Notes: a model not told the origin generated them from the letters alone. A stretch of 64,000 nt of DNA from MWBF01 sp040772005 (GCA_040772005.1 JAXGYZ010000007.1:186001-250000); one strand, 5' to 3'; positions 52,513 to 60,870 are shown, counted from the stretch's first letter. Made by a program: numbers and translations.

Positions 52513-53613
52513 TCAGGCGCTCTCCGCCGGCAGGTCGCGGTTGCGCCAGCGCGCCAACACCTGGCCGAGCGATGTGCCGTGCGCCCACAGCGCGATCACG
52601 CCGGACCCGCTCAACGTCAGGTAGTTGGCCGCATGCCAGACAAGCGCAAACGAGAGCGCCATCTCTTTCGGCACGCCGAAGGGCGCGAGCGCCACCGTCA
52701 CCAGGTAGTGGAAGATGCCGATGTAGCCCGGCGAGGACGGCACCACCATGCCCAGCGACGTGACGACCACGGCCAGCGTGATAGCCGTGATGGGCGCGTC
52801 CAGCCGGACCGCGACCGCGGCAGTCCAGGCTTCCACGACGACGGCCAGCCACGCCAGGAGCGAGATGCCGATCAGAGCGAGGCCCAGCCGCCCGCGCAAC
52901 GTGGCGAACCCGTCGATCAGGTGCCCGATGGCCGCATAGACGCCCGGCCGGTCCAGGAAACGGATGGGGCGCAGAATGGTGTGTGCCAACGCCAGCAAGC
53001 GCTCTTTCCAGAAAGAGAGCAGCACAATGAGCCCGGCGGCCACCAGCGCGGCCACGCCGAGCAACTGTCCGGAGCTGCGCATCCACGGCGGCAGGTCCAC
53101 AAAGGGCAACAGCACCACCATCAACACCAGCAAGGTCAGTACATCCAGCAGCCGCTCCACGACAATCGAGGAGAGCGTACGCGCGGCATCGACCGGCTGG
53201 TCGCTCACCAGCAGGACAAGACGCACAAGCTCCCCGGCGCGCGCCGGAAAGACGTTGCTTGCGAGATAACCCGCACACAGCGCGACAAAGACCGGCTTGA
53301 ACGGCAGCCGGTGTTCCGGCATGAAGAGCAGTTGCCAGCGCCACCCCTTGAGGAGCAGCAGACCAACCGTAATCAGCACGCAGGGAATCAGCCACAGCCA
53401 GTTGGCCGTCGTGAGTGCCGCCCAGAGCTCGCGAAAGCTGATCTTGCGCAGCGCGAGCCCCAGGAAGACCAGGCTCACAGCAACCTCGAGGACCCGTTGA
53501 AGCCGTGCCCGCGAGGACCGGCCGCGCGCCGAACCAGGCGCCCGCCGGGTGATCGGCGCCCCGGCATCCTCCGCGGGACCGAGCACCCTATCCTCTTGAG
53601 CATCTATCGGCAA
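52513..53613 (-). CDS. YbhN/AglD2-like membrane protein (lysylphosphatidylglycerol synthase TM region)
   Basis: About 366 residues with some eight helices: LVFLGLALRKISFRELWAAL, WLWLIPCVLITVGLLLLKGW, CAGYLASNVFPARAGELVRL (the conserved family segment), VERLLDVLTLLVLMVVLLPF, and SSPGYIGIFHYLVTVALAPF near the end. The family (UPF0104) includes parts of MprF and archaeal AglD-associated proteins and is suspected of moving lipids. In this cluster a lipid-linked sugar flippase is a plausible inference. The preferred start is TTG at 53613, seven bases after GGAAGGGG; GTG at 53622 is too close to that site. It is the first gene of the glycan cluster and has its own promoter. Confidence 0.8.
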   Translation of the reverse strand: MPIDAQEDRVLGPAEDAGAPITRRAPGSARGRSSRARLQRVLEVAVSLVFLGLALRKISFRELWAALTTANWLWLIPCVLITVGLLLLKGWRWQLLFMPEHRLPFKPVFVALCAGYLASNVFPARAGELVRLVLLVSDQPVDAARTLSSIVVERLLDVLTLLVLMVVLLPFVDLPPWMRSSGQLLGVAALVAAGLIVLLSFWKERLLALAHTILRPIRFLDRPGVYAAIGHLIDGFATLRGRLGLALIGISLLAWLAVVVEAWTAAVAVRLDAPITAITLAVVVTSLGMVVPSSPGYIGIFHYLVTVALAPFGVPKEMALSFALVWHAANYLTLSGSGVIALWAHGTSLGQVLARWRNRDLPAESA

Positions 53614-53652
53614 AGCGAGCACCCCTTCCGCGCCGCAAAGTTTTGACGGCAA

Positions 53653-53681
53653 ATTATAGCACCGGAAGCCTTCGAAGGCAA
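53653..53681 (-). promoter_or_regulatory. Sigma70 promoter at the head of the glycan cluster
   Basis: On the minus strand TTGCCT (53676-53681) and TATAAT (53653-53658) are 17 bases apart. The predicted start is near 53646, about 33 bases before the TTG at 53613. Confidence 0.65.
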
Positions 53682-54052
53682 AGAAAACGGGGTTTGCGTA
53701 CAGGGCGAAATCATGTTGCACTCGTGCCTTCTGCCTGGCAGTTGAAACTGCGGCTACCACTGCAAAACCGACCTGCGTCGGTTAGTTTCCAGTCTGCGAA
53801 GGCAGACTTCGCAACGGTAGCCGCAACTTCAGTTGCCGGGTGGGTTCACCTGATGCACTCTGAAACCGCCCTGGTTTGCGTAGGAATCCCAGGCGTAGGC
53901 AGGGACGAGGCGTCAGGCAGTGGCGGCACGAACCCGACCTGCGAGACTTCGCACCTGGCGTCCTGGCTCATTGGCAGGCACGCCACATACATCGCACAAG
54001 TTCCGTGCTACCCTGTTGGCCATACAAGGTATCAGGAGGCGCAAAAGATCAT
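53682..54052. other. Intergenic region between divergent transcripts
   Basis: About 370 bases between the glycan-cluster promoter and the PhyH gene. It holds the cruciform repeat at 53737-53837 and, from 53850 on, GC-rich sequence without a convincing gene. An open frame through it has no ribosome site or recognisable motif. No clear promoter for PhyH was found. Confidence 0.5.
53737..53837. repeat. Cruciform repeat with nested hairpins
   Basis: The outer arms GGCAGTTGAAACTGCGGCTA (53737-53756, continuing CC) and the complementary GGTAGCCGCAACTTCAGTTG (53816-53835) match in most positions. Two inner hairpins, AACCGACCTGCGTCGGTT and GTCTGCGAAGGCAGAC, lie between them. The three stems together would form a cloverleaf-like cruciform, but no tRNA features are present. 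Confidence 0.7.
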
Positions 54053-54988
54053 ATGACCGCTACAACCAGCCAGGAGCCAACTGTTATTGTCGGTTTCGAA
54101 GACTCTACACCCGTGCTCGACCGGCCGGAAGAGCTGCGCGCCCGCGCGGATCGGGACGGCTACCTCTTCTTCCGCGGCCTGCTGCCGGCGGAGGACGTCC
54201 TGGAAGTGCGCCGCCAGTTGTTGGGGATCATGGTCAAACACAAGATGGTGCGCACAGACCGCAACATCATGGAGGGCTGGGTCGACCACGAAAACGTGCG
54301 CGATATGGAATCGTGGGGCGGCACGGGCGTCACGCAGGCAGCGTATTACGACCTGCAGAAGCTCCAGATCTTTCACGCGCTGCCCCATCACCCACAGATG
54401 TTGCGCATCTACGATACGCTTTTCGGCAGGCCGACGCTGCCGCATCCGCGCAATATCGCGCGGCTGATGGTGCCCTGTCCCAACAACAGGCCCACACCGA
54501 TCCACCAGGACTTCATCCACATCCAGGGCACGCAGAACGTCTGGACCGCGTGGATTCCGCTCGGCGACATCCCGCGCGAGCTGGGCGGTCTGGCCGTGAT
54601 GCCCGGCTCGCACCGGCTGGGCGTGCTGTCTGTCACCCACGCTGAGGGTGCCGGTGGATTGGAGGCTATCCTGTGCAATGTGGGGCTGCCCTGGATTGAG
54701 GAGGACTACCGCATGGGCGATGTGCTGACCTTCGTCAGCACGACCGTCCACAAGTCGCTCCCCCACCAGGATCGTGATCGCGTGCGGCTGTCGGTCGACT
54801 ATCGCTACCAGCCGGCGGATGAGGACATCGAGGAGAAGTCGCTCCAGCCGCACATGCAGGTGGCGCCGTGGGATGAGCTCTACGCGGACTGGCCGACCGA
54901 CGAGCTGAAGTACTACTGGCAAAAGCATGACCTCCGCCTGTCGCCCTGGGACGAGCTGATCCGGTGGCAAAAGGAGAAGATCTGCTAG
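54053..54988 (+). CDS. Phytanoyl-CoA dioxygenase family (PhyH) protein
   Basis: 311 residues, an Fe(II)/2-oxoglutarate oxygenase. The facial triad can be placed: HQD in RPTPIHQDFIHIQGTQNVWT near residue 150 and the distal His in FVSTTVHKSLPHQDRDRVRL, whose Arg would bind 2-oxoglutarate. AVMPGSHRLGVL is the conserved segment before the distal strand. Substrates in this family range from fatty acyl-CoA to small metabolites and cannot be read from sequence. The ATG is 13 bases after AGGAGG, longer than normal. It is monocistronic, divergent from the glycan cluster. Confidence 0.87.
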   Translation: MTATTSQEPTVIVGFEDSTPVLDRPEELRARADRDGYLFFRGLLPAEDVLEVRRQLLGIMVKHKMVRTDRNIMEGWVDHENVRDMESWGGTGVTQAAYYDLQKLQIFHALPHHPQMLRIYDTLFGRPTLPHPRNIARLMVPCPNNRPTPIHQDFIHIQGTQNVWTAWIPLGDIPRELGGLAVMPGSHRLGVLSVTHAEGAGGLEAILCNVGLPWIEEDYRMGDVLTFVSTTVHKSLPHQDRDRVRLSVDYRYQPADEDIEEKSLQPHMQVAPWDELYADWPTDELKYYWQKHDLRLSPWDELIRWQKEKIC

Positions 54989-55079
54989 GAGACGCCCTGC
55001 TGTGACAGGTCTCTGAGGGGGTGCTAATAACAGCATTCACGAACAAAATGCAGGACGCCCGTCTATTGGGCAAATGGGA

Positions 55080-55108
55080 TTGACAAAGCACTCAAAATGT
55101 GATATTTT
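55080..55108 (+). promoter_or_regulatory. Sigma70 promoter with extended -10 element
   Basis: TTGACA (55080-55085), a 17-base spacer ending TGA, and TATTTT (55103-55108). The TG before the -10 box strengthens a weak hexamer. Transcription should begin near 55115, 53 bases before the gene at 55168. Confidence 0.65.
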
Positions 55109-55167
55109 GGGGTTGCTGGAGCAGCTATAGGGCCGCTCCAACAAGCCAAATTCACCGGAGTGTAGAT

Positions 55168-55686
55168 TTGAGTTTGATTGCATCGATCATATTAGCCACT
55201 GCTGTATCGATAACGCACCCCATCGCGAACCAGGTAGCAGCAGCCGAAGTGACCGCAGCAGCAGGTAGCGAGGCAACAAAAGCGCCCATAACCGGCGAAG
55301 TCACATACTATGCGGGCCCGCGTGACGGCGGCAGTAGTCTGATGAAACGAGTGTGGAACTGGCGAATCTGGAAGGGCCACGTACCTGAGTGCCCTGAATG
55401 CGTGGATGCGGTTGCCCTGCTGGAGCCGCAGCATATCGGCGAGAAGGTATGGCTCAGGCATCCCGATGGCGAAATCGTCGGGCCGCTGATGGTCGTGGAC
55501 TGTGCCGAGGCCAAGCACCGGCCCAACCTGCGCAAGCGGGGCTGGGTCGCCGACATCAGCTACGAACTCGCCATGAAGTGGCGGATGGCCGGCCCGCTGG
55601 AAGGCGTGACGGTGCTGTTCGAGCCGCCCATAGGACCCGGCGTCCCTGACTGGTCGGACGTGCCGCCGGTCACAGCCGGAAACTGA
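55168..55686 (+). CDS. Small secreted protein, possible double-psi beta-barrel fold
   Basis: About 172 residues from a TTG at 55168 that follows GGAG by seven bases; an ATG at 55099 lies inside the promoter. A signal peptide (LIASIILATAVSITHPIANQ) is followed by ITGEVTYYAGPRDGGSSLMK. The later part, VWLRHPDGEIVGPLMVVDCA, then RPNLRKRGWVADISYELAMK and GPLEGVTVLFEPP, resembles the ending of RlpA/barwin-like double-psi barrels, where a V-V-D strand precedes a DISYELA-type helix. Catalytic Asp and His residues for a lytic transglycosylase are not convincing. Two Cys in PECPECVD and one in VVDCAEA could form disulfides. Function unknown. Confidence 0.6.
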   Translation: MSLIASIILATAVSITHPIANQVAAAEVTAAAGSEATKAPITGEVTYYAGPRDGGSSLMKRVWNWRIWKGHVPECPECVDAVALLEPQHIGEKVWLRHPDGEIVGPLMVVDCAEAKHRPNLRKRGWVADISYELAMKWRMAGPLEGVTVLFEPPIGPGVPDWSDVPPVTAGN

Positions 55687-55690
55687 GAAC

Positions 55691-55731
55691 AAGGCCAGGC
55701 AGCCTGCCGTGAGGGGCTGACCTGGCCTTTT
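55691..55731 (+). terminator. Rho-independent terminator after the secreted-protein gene
   Basis: AAGGCCAGG (55691-55699) and CCTGGCCTTTT (55721-55731) form a stem with a ~20-base loop that is followed by TTTT. Confidence 0.75.
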
Positions 55732-55776
55732 CGCGCCCCGCGCCGATTCCGCGCCCCTTCACGGGCAAAACCTCGC

Positions 55777-55804
55777 TTGACACATGGTCACTGTAGGTTA
55801 TAAT
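55777..55804 (+). promoter_or_regulatory. Perfect consensus sigma70 promoter of the peptide importer
   Basis: TTGACA (55777-55782) and TATAAT (55799-55804) with a 16-base spacer. The predicted start near 55811 gives a ~95-base leader before the ATG at 55906. Confidence 0.8.
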
Positions 55805-55905
55805 GCGGCTGCATTGTTGTGTTTTCCCCATGCCGTGAACCTCTGCAATGGCGCAGGCCAGCTTTCGTCCGTGTCGCCCTATCCATCCCACCCGGAGGAG
55901 TTCAC

Positions 55906-57558
55906 ATGGCATCCCGTTATGGCATCCCTCGTCTCTTGCTCGTCTTGACAGTCCTGACCCTGCTCGCGGCCTGTGTTCCCGCCCCGACGGCGCCGTCTCC
56001 GGCTGCCGGCCAGGCGGAGGAACAGGCCCCGGCCCCCGCTGCCGCCGCCGGCGCCAAAACGCTGACGATCGCGCAGACCAGCGATCCCGGCACCGGCGAT
56101 CCGCAGATGACGACGGAGGAGTACTTCCTCCCGCTCAACGTCTACGACCGCCTCGTCGAGGCCGTCACCACGTCGCCCGGCGTTTCCGAGCTTCAACCCG
56201 GCCTGGCCGAAAGCTGGGATATCTCACCCGACGGCCTCGTGTACACCTTCCACTTACGCCAGGGCGTGAAATTCCACAACGGCGATATCCTGACCGCCGA
56301 TGACGTCATCTATACCTTCGACCGTATGCTCAACCCTGCGACGAAGGCCCTCAACACCGACTTCCTGGACATGATCGCCGGTGCGCAGGAACGCATGGAC
56401 GGTGCAGCCACGGAGACAACCGGGCTGAAAAAGATCGACGACAACACGGTAGAAATCACGCTGGCTGCCCCGTTTGCACCGTTCCTCGCCAATCTTGCGA
56501 CCCCGGCCGGCTGCATCTTTTCACAGAAGTACGTCGAGGAAATCGGTGAGGACTTCGGCATCAAGCCGGTCGGCACCGGCCCATTCAAGGTCGACTCGTG
56601 GACCTACAACAGCGAGATTCAACTGTCTGCCTTCGCCGATTACTTCCGCGGCCCGGCCCAGTTCGACAAGCTCATCATGAAGATTGTACCCGAGCCGCAG
56701 ACGCAGGCCCTGATGTTCCGCAGCGGCGAGCTCGATGTGTTCGACCTCGACCTCGCCACCTCGCAGATTCCAGAGTTCCAGGACGACCCGGAGTGGAAGG
56801 ACCAGATCGTCAGCGGCCCGCGCGTCGGCACGTACTACATGAGCATCAACCAGCAGATTCCGCCCTTCGACAACCCGAAGGTGCGCGAGGCGTTGATGTA
56901 CGCCATCGACCGGCAGACGCTTATCGACAAGCTGTACTACGGCACCGGCGTACCGGCGAAAGGCATCCTGGCTCCGGGTTTGGCCGGCTACAATGCGAAC
57001 CTGCCCGGCTTCGCCTACGACCCCGACAAGTCGAAGTCACTTCTGGCTGAGGCGGGCCTGGCGGACGGGTTCGACATGACCATCTACCAGACCGTGGACT
57101 CGCCCAGCACGCTGAAGATCAACGAGGCGCTGGTTGCCATGCTCGGCGGCGTGGGCATTCGTGCGAAGATCGAGCAGATGGATGACTCGGCCTTCTTCGG
57201 CACCCGCGGCGAGGGCAAGCTCGGCAACTACGTAACCAGTTGGTCGGCAGACTACAATGACCCGGACAACTTCATCTATACCTTCTTCGCCCCGCGCAAT
57301 GCGGTCGCACGCTCCTTCAACTACGCCAATGCAGACGTCCAGGACAAGCTCGAACAGGCACGCACGATGACCGACATGGAGGCGCGCTACAAGCTGTACC
57401 AGGAGATCGAGGAGACGATCGTCTACACGGACTTCGCCTTCGTCCCGCTCTTCCACCTGGAGCACCTGTTCGTCGTGCACCCCAAGGTGAAGAACTTCAA
57501 GGTATCCTGGAACGGCTGGAGCAACATGCCATATTACGGGATCGAAATTACGCAGTGA
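55906..57558 (+). CDS. ABC transporter substrate-binding lipoprotein, family 5 (oligopeptide/dipeptide type)
   Basis: 550 residues. The signal peptide ends in a lipobox (LTLLAAC, Cys23), so it is tethered outside the membrane. Family signatures: LTIAQTSDPGTGDPQMTTEE, LVYTFHLRQGVKFHNGDILT and TADDVIYTFDRML, then the hinge PKVREALMYAIDRQTLIDKL and the C-terminal NYVTSWSADYNDPDNFIYTF. These define SBP_bac_5. The ligand may be a peptide, nickel or another small solute. Start at 55906 has GGAGGAG five bases upstream. It heads a run with two permease genes. Confidence 0.93.
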   Translation: MASRYGIPRLLLVLTVLTLLAACVPAPTAPSPAAGQAEEQAPAPAAAAGAKTLTIAQTSDPGTGDPQMTTEEYFLPLNVYDRLVEAVTTSPGVSELQPGLAESWDISPDGLVYTFHLRQGVKFHNGDILTADDVIYTFDRMLNPATKALNTDFLDMIAGAQERMDGAATETTGLKKIDDNTVEITLAAPFAPFLANLATPAGCIFSQKYVEEIGEDFGIKPVGTGPFKVDSWTYNSEIQLSAFADYFRGPAQFDKLIMKIVPEPQTQALMFRSGELDVFDLDLATSQIPEFQDDPEWKDQIVSGPRVGTYYMSINQQIPPFDNPKVREALMYAIDRQTLIDKLYYGTGVPAKGILAPGLAGYNANLPGFAYDPDKSKSLLAEAGLADGFDMTIYQTVDSPSTLKINEALVAMLGGVGIRAKIEQMDDSAFFGTRGEGKLGNYVTSWSADYNDPDNFIYTFFAPRNAVARSFNYANADVQDKLEQARTMTDMEARYKLYQEIEETIVYTDFAFVPLFHLEHLFVVHPKVKNFKVSWNGWSNMPYYGIEITQ

Positions 57559-57562
57559 TGAC

Positions 57563-57637
57563 CAACGAGTAATGGGTAATCAGTAACGAGTAAGCAGACA
57601 CTTCTACTCATTACTCGTTACTCGTTACTGGTTACGT
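57563..57637. repeat. Short-period palindrome, TTACTCGTTAC type (second copy)
   Basis: ACGAGTAATGGGTAATCAGT on the left faces TACTCATTACTCGTTACTCG and TTACTGGTTACGT on the right. The 6-8-base motifs are the same as at 26523-26571. It lies between the binding protein and the first permease within the apparent operon. Confidence 0.72.
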
Positions 57638-57650
57638 CTTCGGAGTCATC

Positions 57651-58571
57651 GTGCTCACCTACATCCTCCGCCGCATCCTGCAGGCTGTGCCGGTCATCAT
57701 CGGCACGACCTTCCTGACGTTCGTCCTGCTCCAGGTTGTGCCGGGCGATCCCATCGCGCTGATGATGCGCGAGCACATTCAGCCGGACGTGGTCGAGCGG
57801 GTGCGACGGGAGATGCACCTGGACGATCCGTGGCTTCAGCGCTACCTGCGCTACATGGGCGGCGTGCTGCAGGGCGACTTCGGAGAGTCTTACAAGATTC
57901 GCCGCGACGTGGGTGAGCTGTTGGCGCAGGCCTTCCCGGCGACGCTGGCGCTCACCCTCTCCTCGCTGCTCGTCGCCTGGGGCGTCGGTATCCCCGCAGG
58001 CATCATCGCTGCGCTGCGCCCCTATTCGGGCCGTGACTACCTGGTCACCCTGCTGGCCCTGCTCGGCGTATCCGTGCCGGTGTTCTGGTCCGGCCTCATC
58101 TTCCAGCTCGTGCTCGGCTACAAGCTGAAGCTGCTGCCGATTACCGGCTATGGGGGCATCCAGCATCTCATCATGCCCGCCATCGTCCTGGGCGCAGGCT
58201 CTGCCGCGGTCATCGCACGGCTCGTCCGGTCGAGCCTGCTGGAGGTCATGAGCTCCGATTACGTGCGCACCGCCCGCGCCAAGGGCCTGCGCAGCCGCGC
58301 GGTGATGATCCGCCACGCGCTGAAGAACGCGCTCCTGCCCGTCGTGACCGTCATGGCGATCCAGGTGGCCGACCTGCTTTCCGGCGCAGTCATCACCGAA
58401 AGCGTGTTCGGCATTCCCGGCGTCGGCCGCATCAGCGTGGGCGCGATCCAGCGCCGCGACTTTCCCCTGCTGATGGGCTCGGTAATTATGACGGTCATCC
58501 TGGTTGTCATCGGCAATCTGCTGGCCGACATCAGCTACGCCTACCTGGACCCACGCATAAGATACGAGTAG
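57651..58571 (+). CDS. ABC transporter permease, DppB/OppB type
   Basis: 306 residues, six helices. The opening LTYILRRILQAVPVIIGTTF and FVLLQVVPGDPIALMM are standard for the first permease of peptide importers. The cytoplasmic EAA loop (VRTARAKGLRSRAVMIRHAL) contacts the ATPase. GTG start at 57651 with GGAG six bases upstream. It is separated from the binding-protein gene by a palindromic repeat rather than a terminator, so co-transcription is likely. Confidence 0.93.
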   Translation: MLTYILRRILQAVPVIIGTTFLTFVLLQVVPGDPIALMMREHIQPDVVERVRREMHLDDPWLQRYLRYMGGVLQGDFGESYKIRRDVGELLAQAFPATLALTLSSLLVAWGVGIPAGIIAALRPYSGRDYLVTLLALLGVSVPVFWSGLIFQLVLGYKLKLLPITGYGGIQHLIMPAIVLGAGSAAVIARLVRSSLLEVMSSDYVRTARAKGLRSRAVMIRHALKNALLPVVTVMAIQVADLLSGAVITESVFGIPGVGRISVGAIQRRDFPLLMGSVIMTVILVVIGNLLADISYAYLDPRIRYE

Positions 58572-58579
58572 AGCCGGTT

Positions 58580-58658
58580 GGAGCATCCTGCGCGGGTGAA
58601 CGGCTCACCATCGCCGAGGCAGGATCGCCAGTCGAAGGATGCCTGAACCCGCAGGATA
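58580..58658. repeat. Intergenic GGAGCATCCTG-type palindrome
   Basis: GGAGCATCCTGCGCGGGT (58580-58597) faces AAGGATGCCTGAACCCGCAG (58635-58654). Between them are smaller stems (GAACGGCTCACC; GGCAGGATCGCC). It shows the element outside a gene; other copies lie inside coding sequence at 45665, 48401 and 48458. Confidence 0.7.
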
Positions 58659-58669
58659 GTTGGATATCG

Positions 58670-59578
58670 ATGCCTGTTACAACTACCTCCGCCGCCTTGC
58701 CCGCGGCTACGATTACGCCTGCATCCCGCCAGACGACATTCGGGCGGGACGTCTGGCGGCGCTTCCGCCGAAACCGGCTTGCGCTGATCGGAGTCGGCGT
58801 TGTCGCGCTGCTGGCCCTGGCCGCAGCAGCCGCGCCGCTCATTGCGCCCTACGACCCGACCGGCGTCGTGCTGGACGATCAGTTCCAGCCGCCCTCCCTC
58901 GCCCACCTGTTCGGAACCGATTTCTACGGCCGCGACATCTTCAGCCGGGTCATCTATGGCGCACGCATCTCCCTCTTGATCGGCCTGATTCCGGCCTTCT
59001 TCTCCATGTTCATCGGAACGGTCATCGGGGTGGTCAGCGGGTATACCGGCGGCTGGGTCGACACGCTGCTCATGCGCATCGGCGACGTGGTGATGGCCTT
59101 CCCTTCGCTCATCCTGGCGATGGTCGTGACCTACACGCTCGGCGCCTCGCTATTCACCCTCTTCATCGCGCTGAGCGTCGTCGGGTGGGCTTCAGCCGCG
59201 CGCGTCGTGCGCAGCCAGACCCTGTCGCTGCGCGAGCGGGAGTTCGTTGCGGCCGCGCACGCGGTCGGGGTGAGTCGGGGCGGCGTCATGTTCCGCCACA
59301 TCCTGCCCAACTGCCTTGCGCCCATCCTGATCCTGCTCACGCTCGGCATCCCCTCGGCCATCATGGCGGAGGCCGGGCTCAGCTTCCTCGGCGTCGGTGC
59401 GCAACCACCCACCCCAAGCTGGGGCCTGATGGTGAATGAAGCCCAGCAGTACGTCTTCTCCGCACCGTGGGCCTCCATCCTGCCCGGCCTGGCGATCCTC
59501 GTCACGGTCCTCGCCTTCAACTTCGTCGGCGACGGCCTGCGCGATGCGCTGGACCCGTACCTGCGCGGGAAGATGTGA
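58670..59578 (+). CDS. ABC transporter permease, DppC/OppC type
   Basis: 302 residues. A basic N-terminal part (FGRDVWRRFRRNRLALIGVG) precedes six helices. HLFGTDFYGRDIFSRVIYGA is the DppC hallmark, the EAA loop is REFVAAAHAVGVSRGGVMFR, and the C-terminus LAFNFVGDGLRDALDPYLRG is typical. The ATG at 58670 has no strong ribosome site; the preceding repeat (58580-58658) has displaced whatever was there. No ATPase genes follow: the next gene is on the other strand. Confidence 0.92.
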   Translation: MPVTTTSAALPAATITPASRQTTFGRDVWRRFRRNRLALIGVGVVALLALAAAAAPLIAPYDPTGVVLDDQFQPPSLAHLFGTDFYGRDIFSRVIYGARISLLIGLIPAFFSMFIGTVIGVVSGYTGGWVDTLLMRIGDVVMAFPSLILAMVVTYTLGASLFTLFIALSVVGWASAARVVRSQTLSLREREFVAAAHAVGVSRGGVMFRHILPNCLAPILILLTLGIPSAIMAEAGLSFLGVGAQPPTPSWGLMVNEAQQYVFSAPWASILPGLAILVTVLAFNFVGDGLRDALDPYLRGKM

Positions 59579-59775
59579 AGAGGTGAAGAGGTGAACAGGT
59601 GAACGGGTGACGGGGTGACGTCGGAGTCGAGGCTTCTGTCGGGTTGGGTGTGCGCCTCCTAAGACAGCGCGACCAGCGAAACTTTGCACTCCGAAGGCTC
59701 TCGAAAGCAGGGCAACCGCAGTGAGCCCACATCACCTCTTCACCTCTTCACCCCATCACCTGTTCACATTTTCAC
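59571..59775. repeat. AGGTGAAG/CACCTCTT long inverted repeat with a nested repeat
   Basis: GTGAAGAGGTGAAGAGGTGA and AACAGGTGAACGGGTGAC on the left face CATCACCTCTTCACCTCTTC and ACCTGTTCACATTTTCACC on the right. The ~90 bases between hold a copy of the GAGTCGAGGCTT element (59623-59643). It separates the permease gene from the convergent amrS gene and may end both transcripts. Confidence 0.7.
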
Positions 59776-60791
59776 CAAACGCCCGCGATCGCCGTGCCGC
59801 AGCGGTCGCAGCGACCGTCCCGAACTCGTACGCGCCCGACCTGATAGCCGGCCCGCGCAATCGCCACCTGGCCGCACTGCGGGCAGAACGTGCTCTCGCT
59901 GTGGTTGCCGGGCACGTTGCCGACATACACATACCTTAGCCCTGCATCGCGGCCGATCAGCCAAGCGCGCTCAAGCGTCGCCGTCGGCGTCGGCGGTGTA
60001 TCGGCCATTCGGTACTGCGGATAGAAGCGGCTGATGTGCCAGGGCGTGTCCGGGCCCAGTTCGTCGTGCAGATAGGCCGCGACCCAGCGCAGCTCCTCAT
60101 CGGAGTCGTTCGCCCCTGGGATCACCAGCGTTGTCACCTCCAACCAGATGCCCACAGCGTGCAGCCGCTTGAGGTTCGCCAGCACCGGTTCGAGGGCTGC
60201 GCCGGACAGCTTGCGGTAGAACTCGCCCCGCCCCGCCTTCAGGTCCACGTTGATGGCGTCGATCCGCCCGACCATCAGATCGATGAACTCCGGCGTCATG
60301 TAGCCGTTGCTGACGAACACATTCTTTAGCCCCAGTGCCCGCGCCTCAGCCGCGCAATCGAGCGCATACTCCCCGAAGATGGTCGGTTCGGTGTAGGTAT
60401 ACGCAATGGACGCGCAGCCGGCTCGCTGCGCCGCGCGGGCAATGTCTCGCGGGGTCGCTGCACGGCCAACGACCTCGTGGGCCTCGCGCGGCATCTGGGA
60501 AATCTCCCAGTTCTGACAGAACGCACAACGGAAGTTACACCCCGGCGCGGCGATGGAGAACGCGGTCGTGCCGGGCAGGAAATGAAACAGGGGCTTCTTC
60601 TCGATCGGGTCGACGTGCTGCGCGATCGTCCGTTCGTAGACCAGCGTGACCAGCTCGCCATCTACATTCTCGCGCACGCAGCACGCGCCCAGCTTGCCGG
60701 GCGGGATGACACAGCGGTGGGCGCACAGGTTGCAGCGCACCCGCCGGTCTCCCGGCGCCAGCGGTTCCCAAAGGATCGCCTTGTGTGCCAT
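59772..60791 (-). CDS. amrS: AmmeMemoRadiSam-system radical SAM enzyme
   Basis: 339 residues. It binds a [4Fe-4S] cluster through CxxxCxxC in GCNFRCAFCQNWEISQMPRE (near residue 84). An N-terminal Cys set (VRCNLCAHRCVIPPGKLGAC) and a C-terminal zinc ribbon (STFCPQCG with RCDRCGTAI) complete the AmrS pattern. YTYTEPTIFGEYALDCAAEA is the SAM-binding region. The protein family usually works with MEMO (AmrB) and AMMECR1 (AmrA) in an unknown modification; those partners are not in the window. ATG at 60791 follows GGAGG by seven bases. Confidence 0.93.
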   Translation of the reverse strand: MAHKAILWEPLAPGDRRVRCNLCAHRCVIPPGKLGACCVRENVDGELVTLVYERTIAQHVDPIEKKPLFHFLPGTTAFSIAAPGCNFRCAFCQNWEISQMPREAHEVVGRAATPRDIARAAQRAGCASIAYTYTEPTIFGEYALDCAAEARALGLKNVFVSNGYMTPEFIDLMVGRIDAINVDLKAGRGEFYRKLSGAALEPVLANLKRLHAVGIWLEVTTLVIPGANDSDEELRWVAAYLHDELGPDTPWHISRFYPQYRMADTPPTPTATLERAWLIGRDAGLRYVYVGNVPGNHSESTFCPQCGQVAIARAGYQVGRVRVRDGRCDRCGTAIAGVW

Positions 60792-60870
60792 TGCTCGCCT
60801 CCAGTGGCGGATTCGACCCTATGATACCACGACCGTGGATGCAACGCAGGTTGCGATGTCGAATGTCGAT

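Noticed and set aside
53737..53837. Cloverleaf-like fold considered as a tRNA
   Set aside because: There is no T-loop consensus, anticodon arm or correct spacing; it is a nested palindrome.
53643..54056. Open frame upstream of the PhyH gene
   Set aside because: It crosses the cruciform repeat, lacks a ribosome site and has no recognisable domain.
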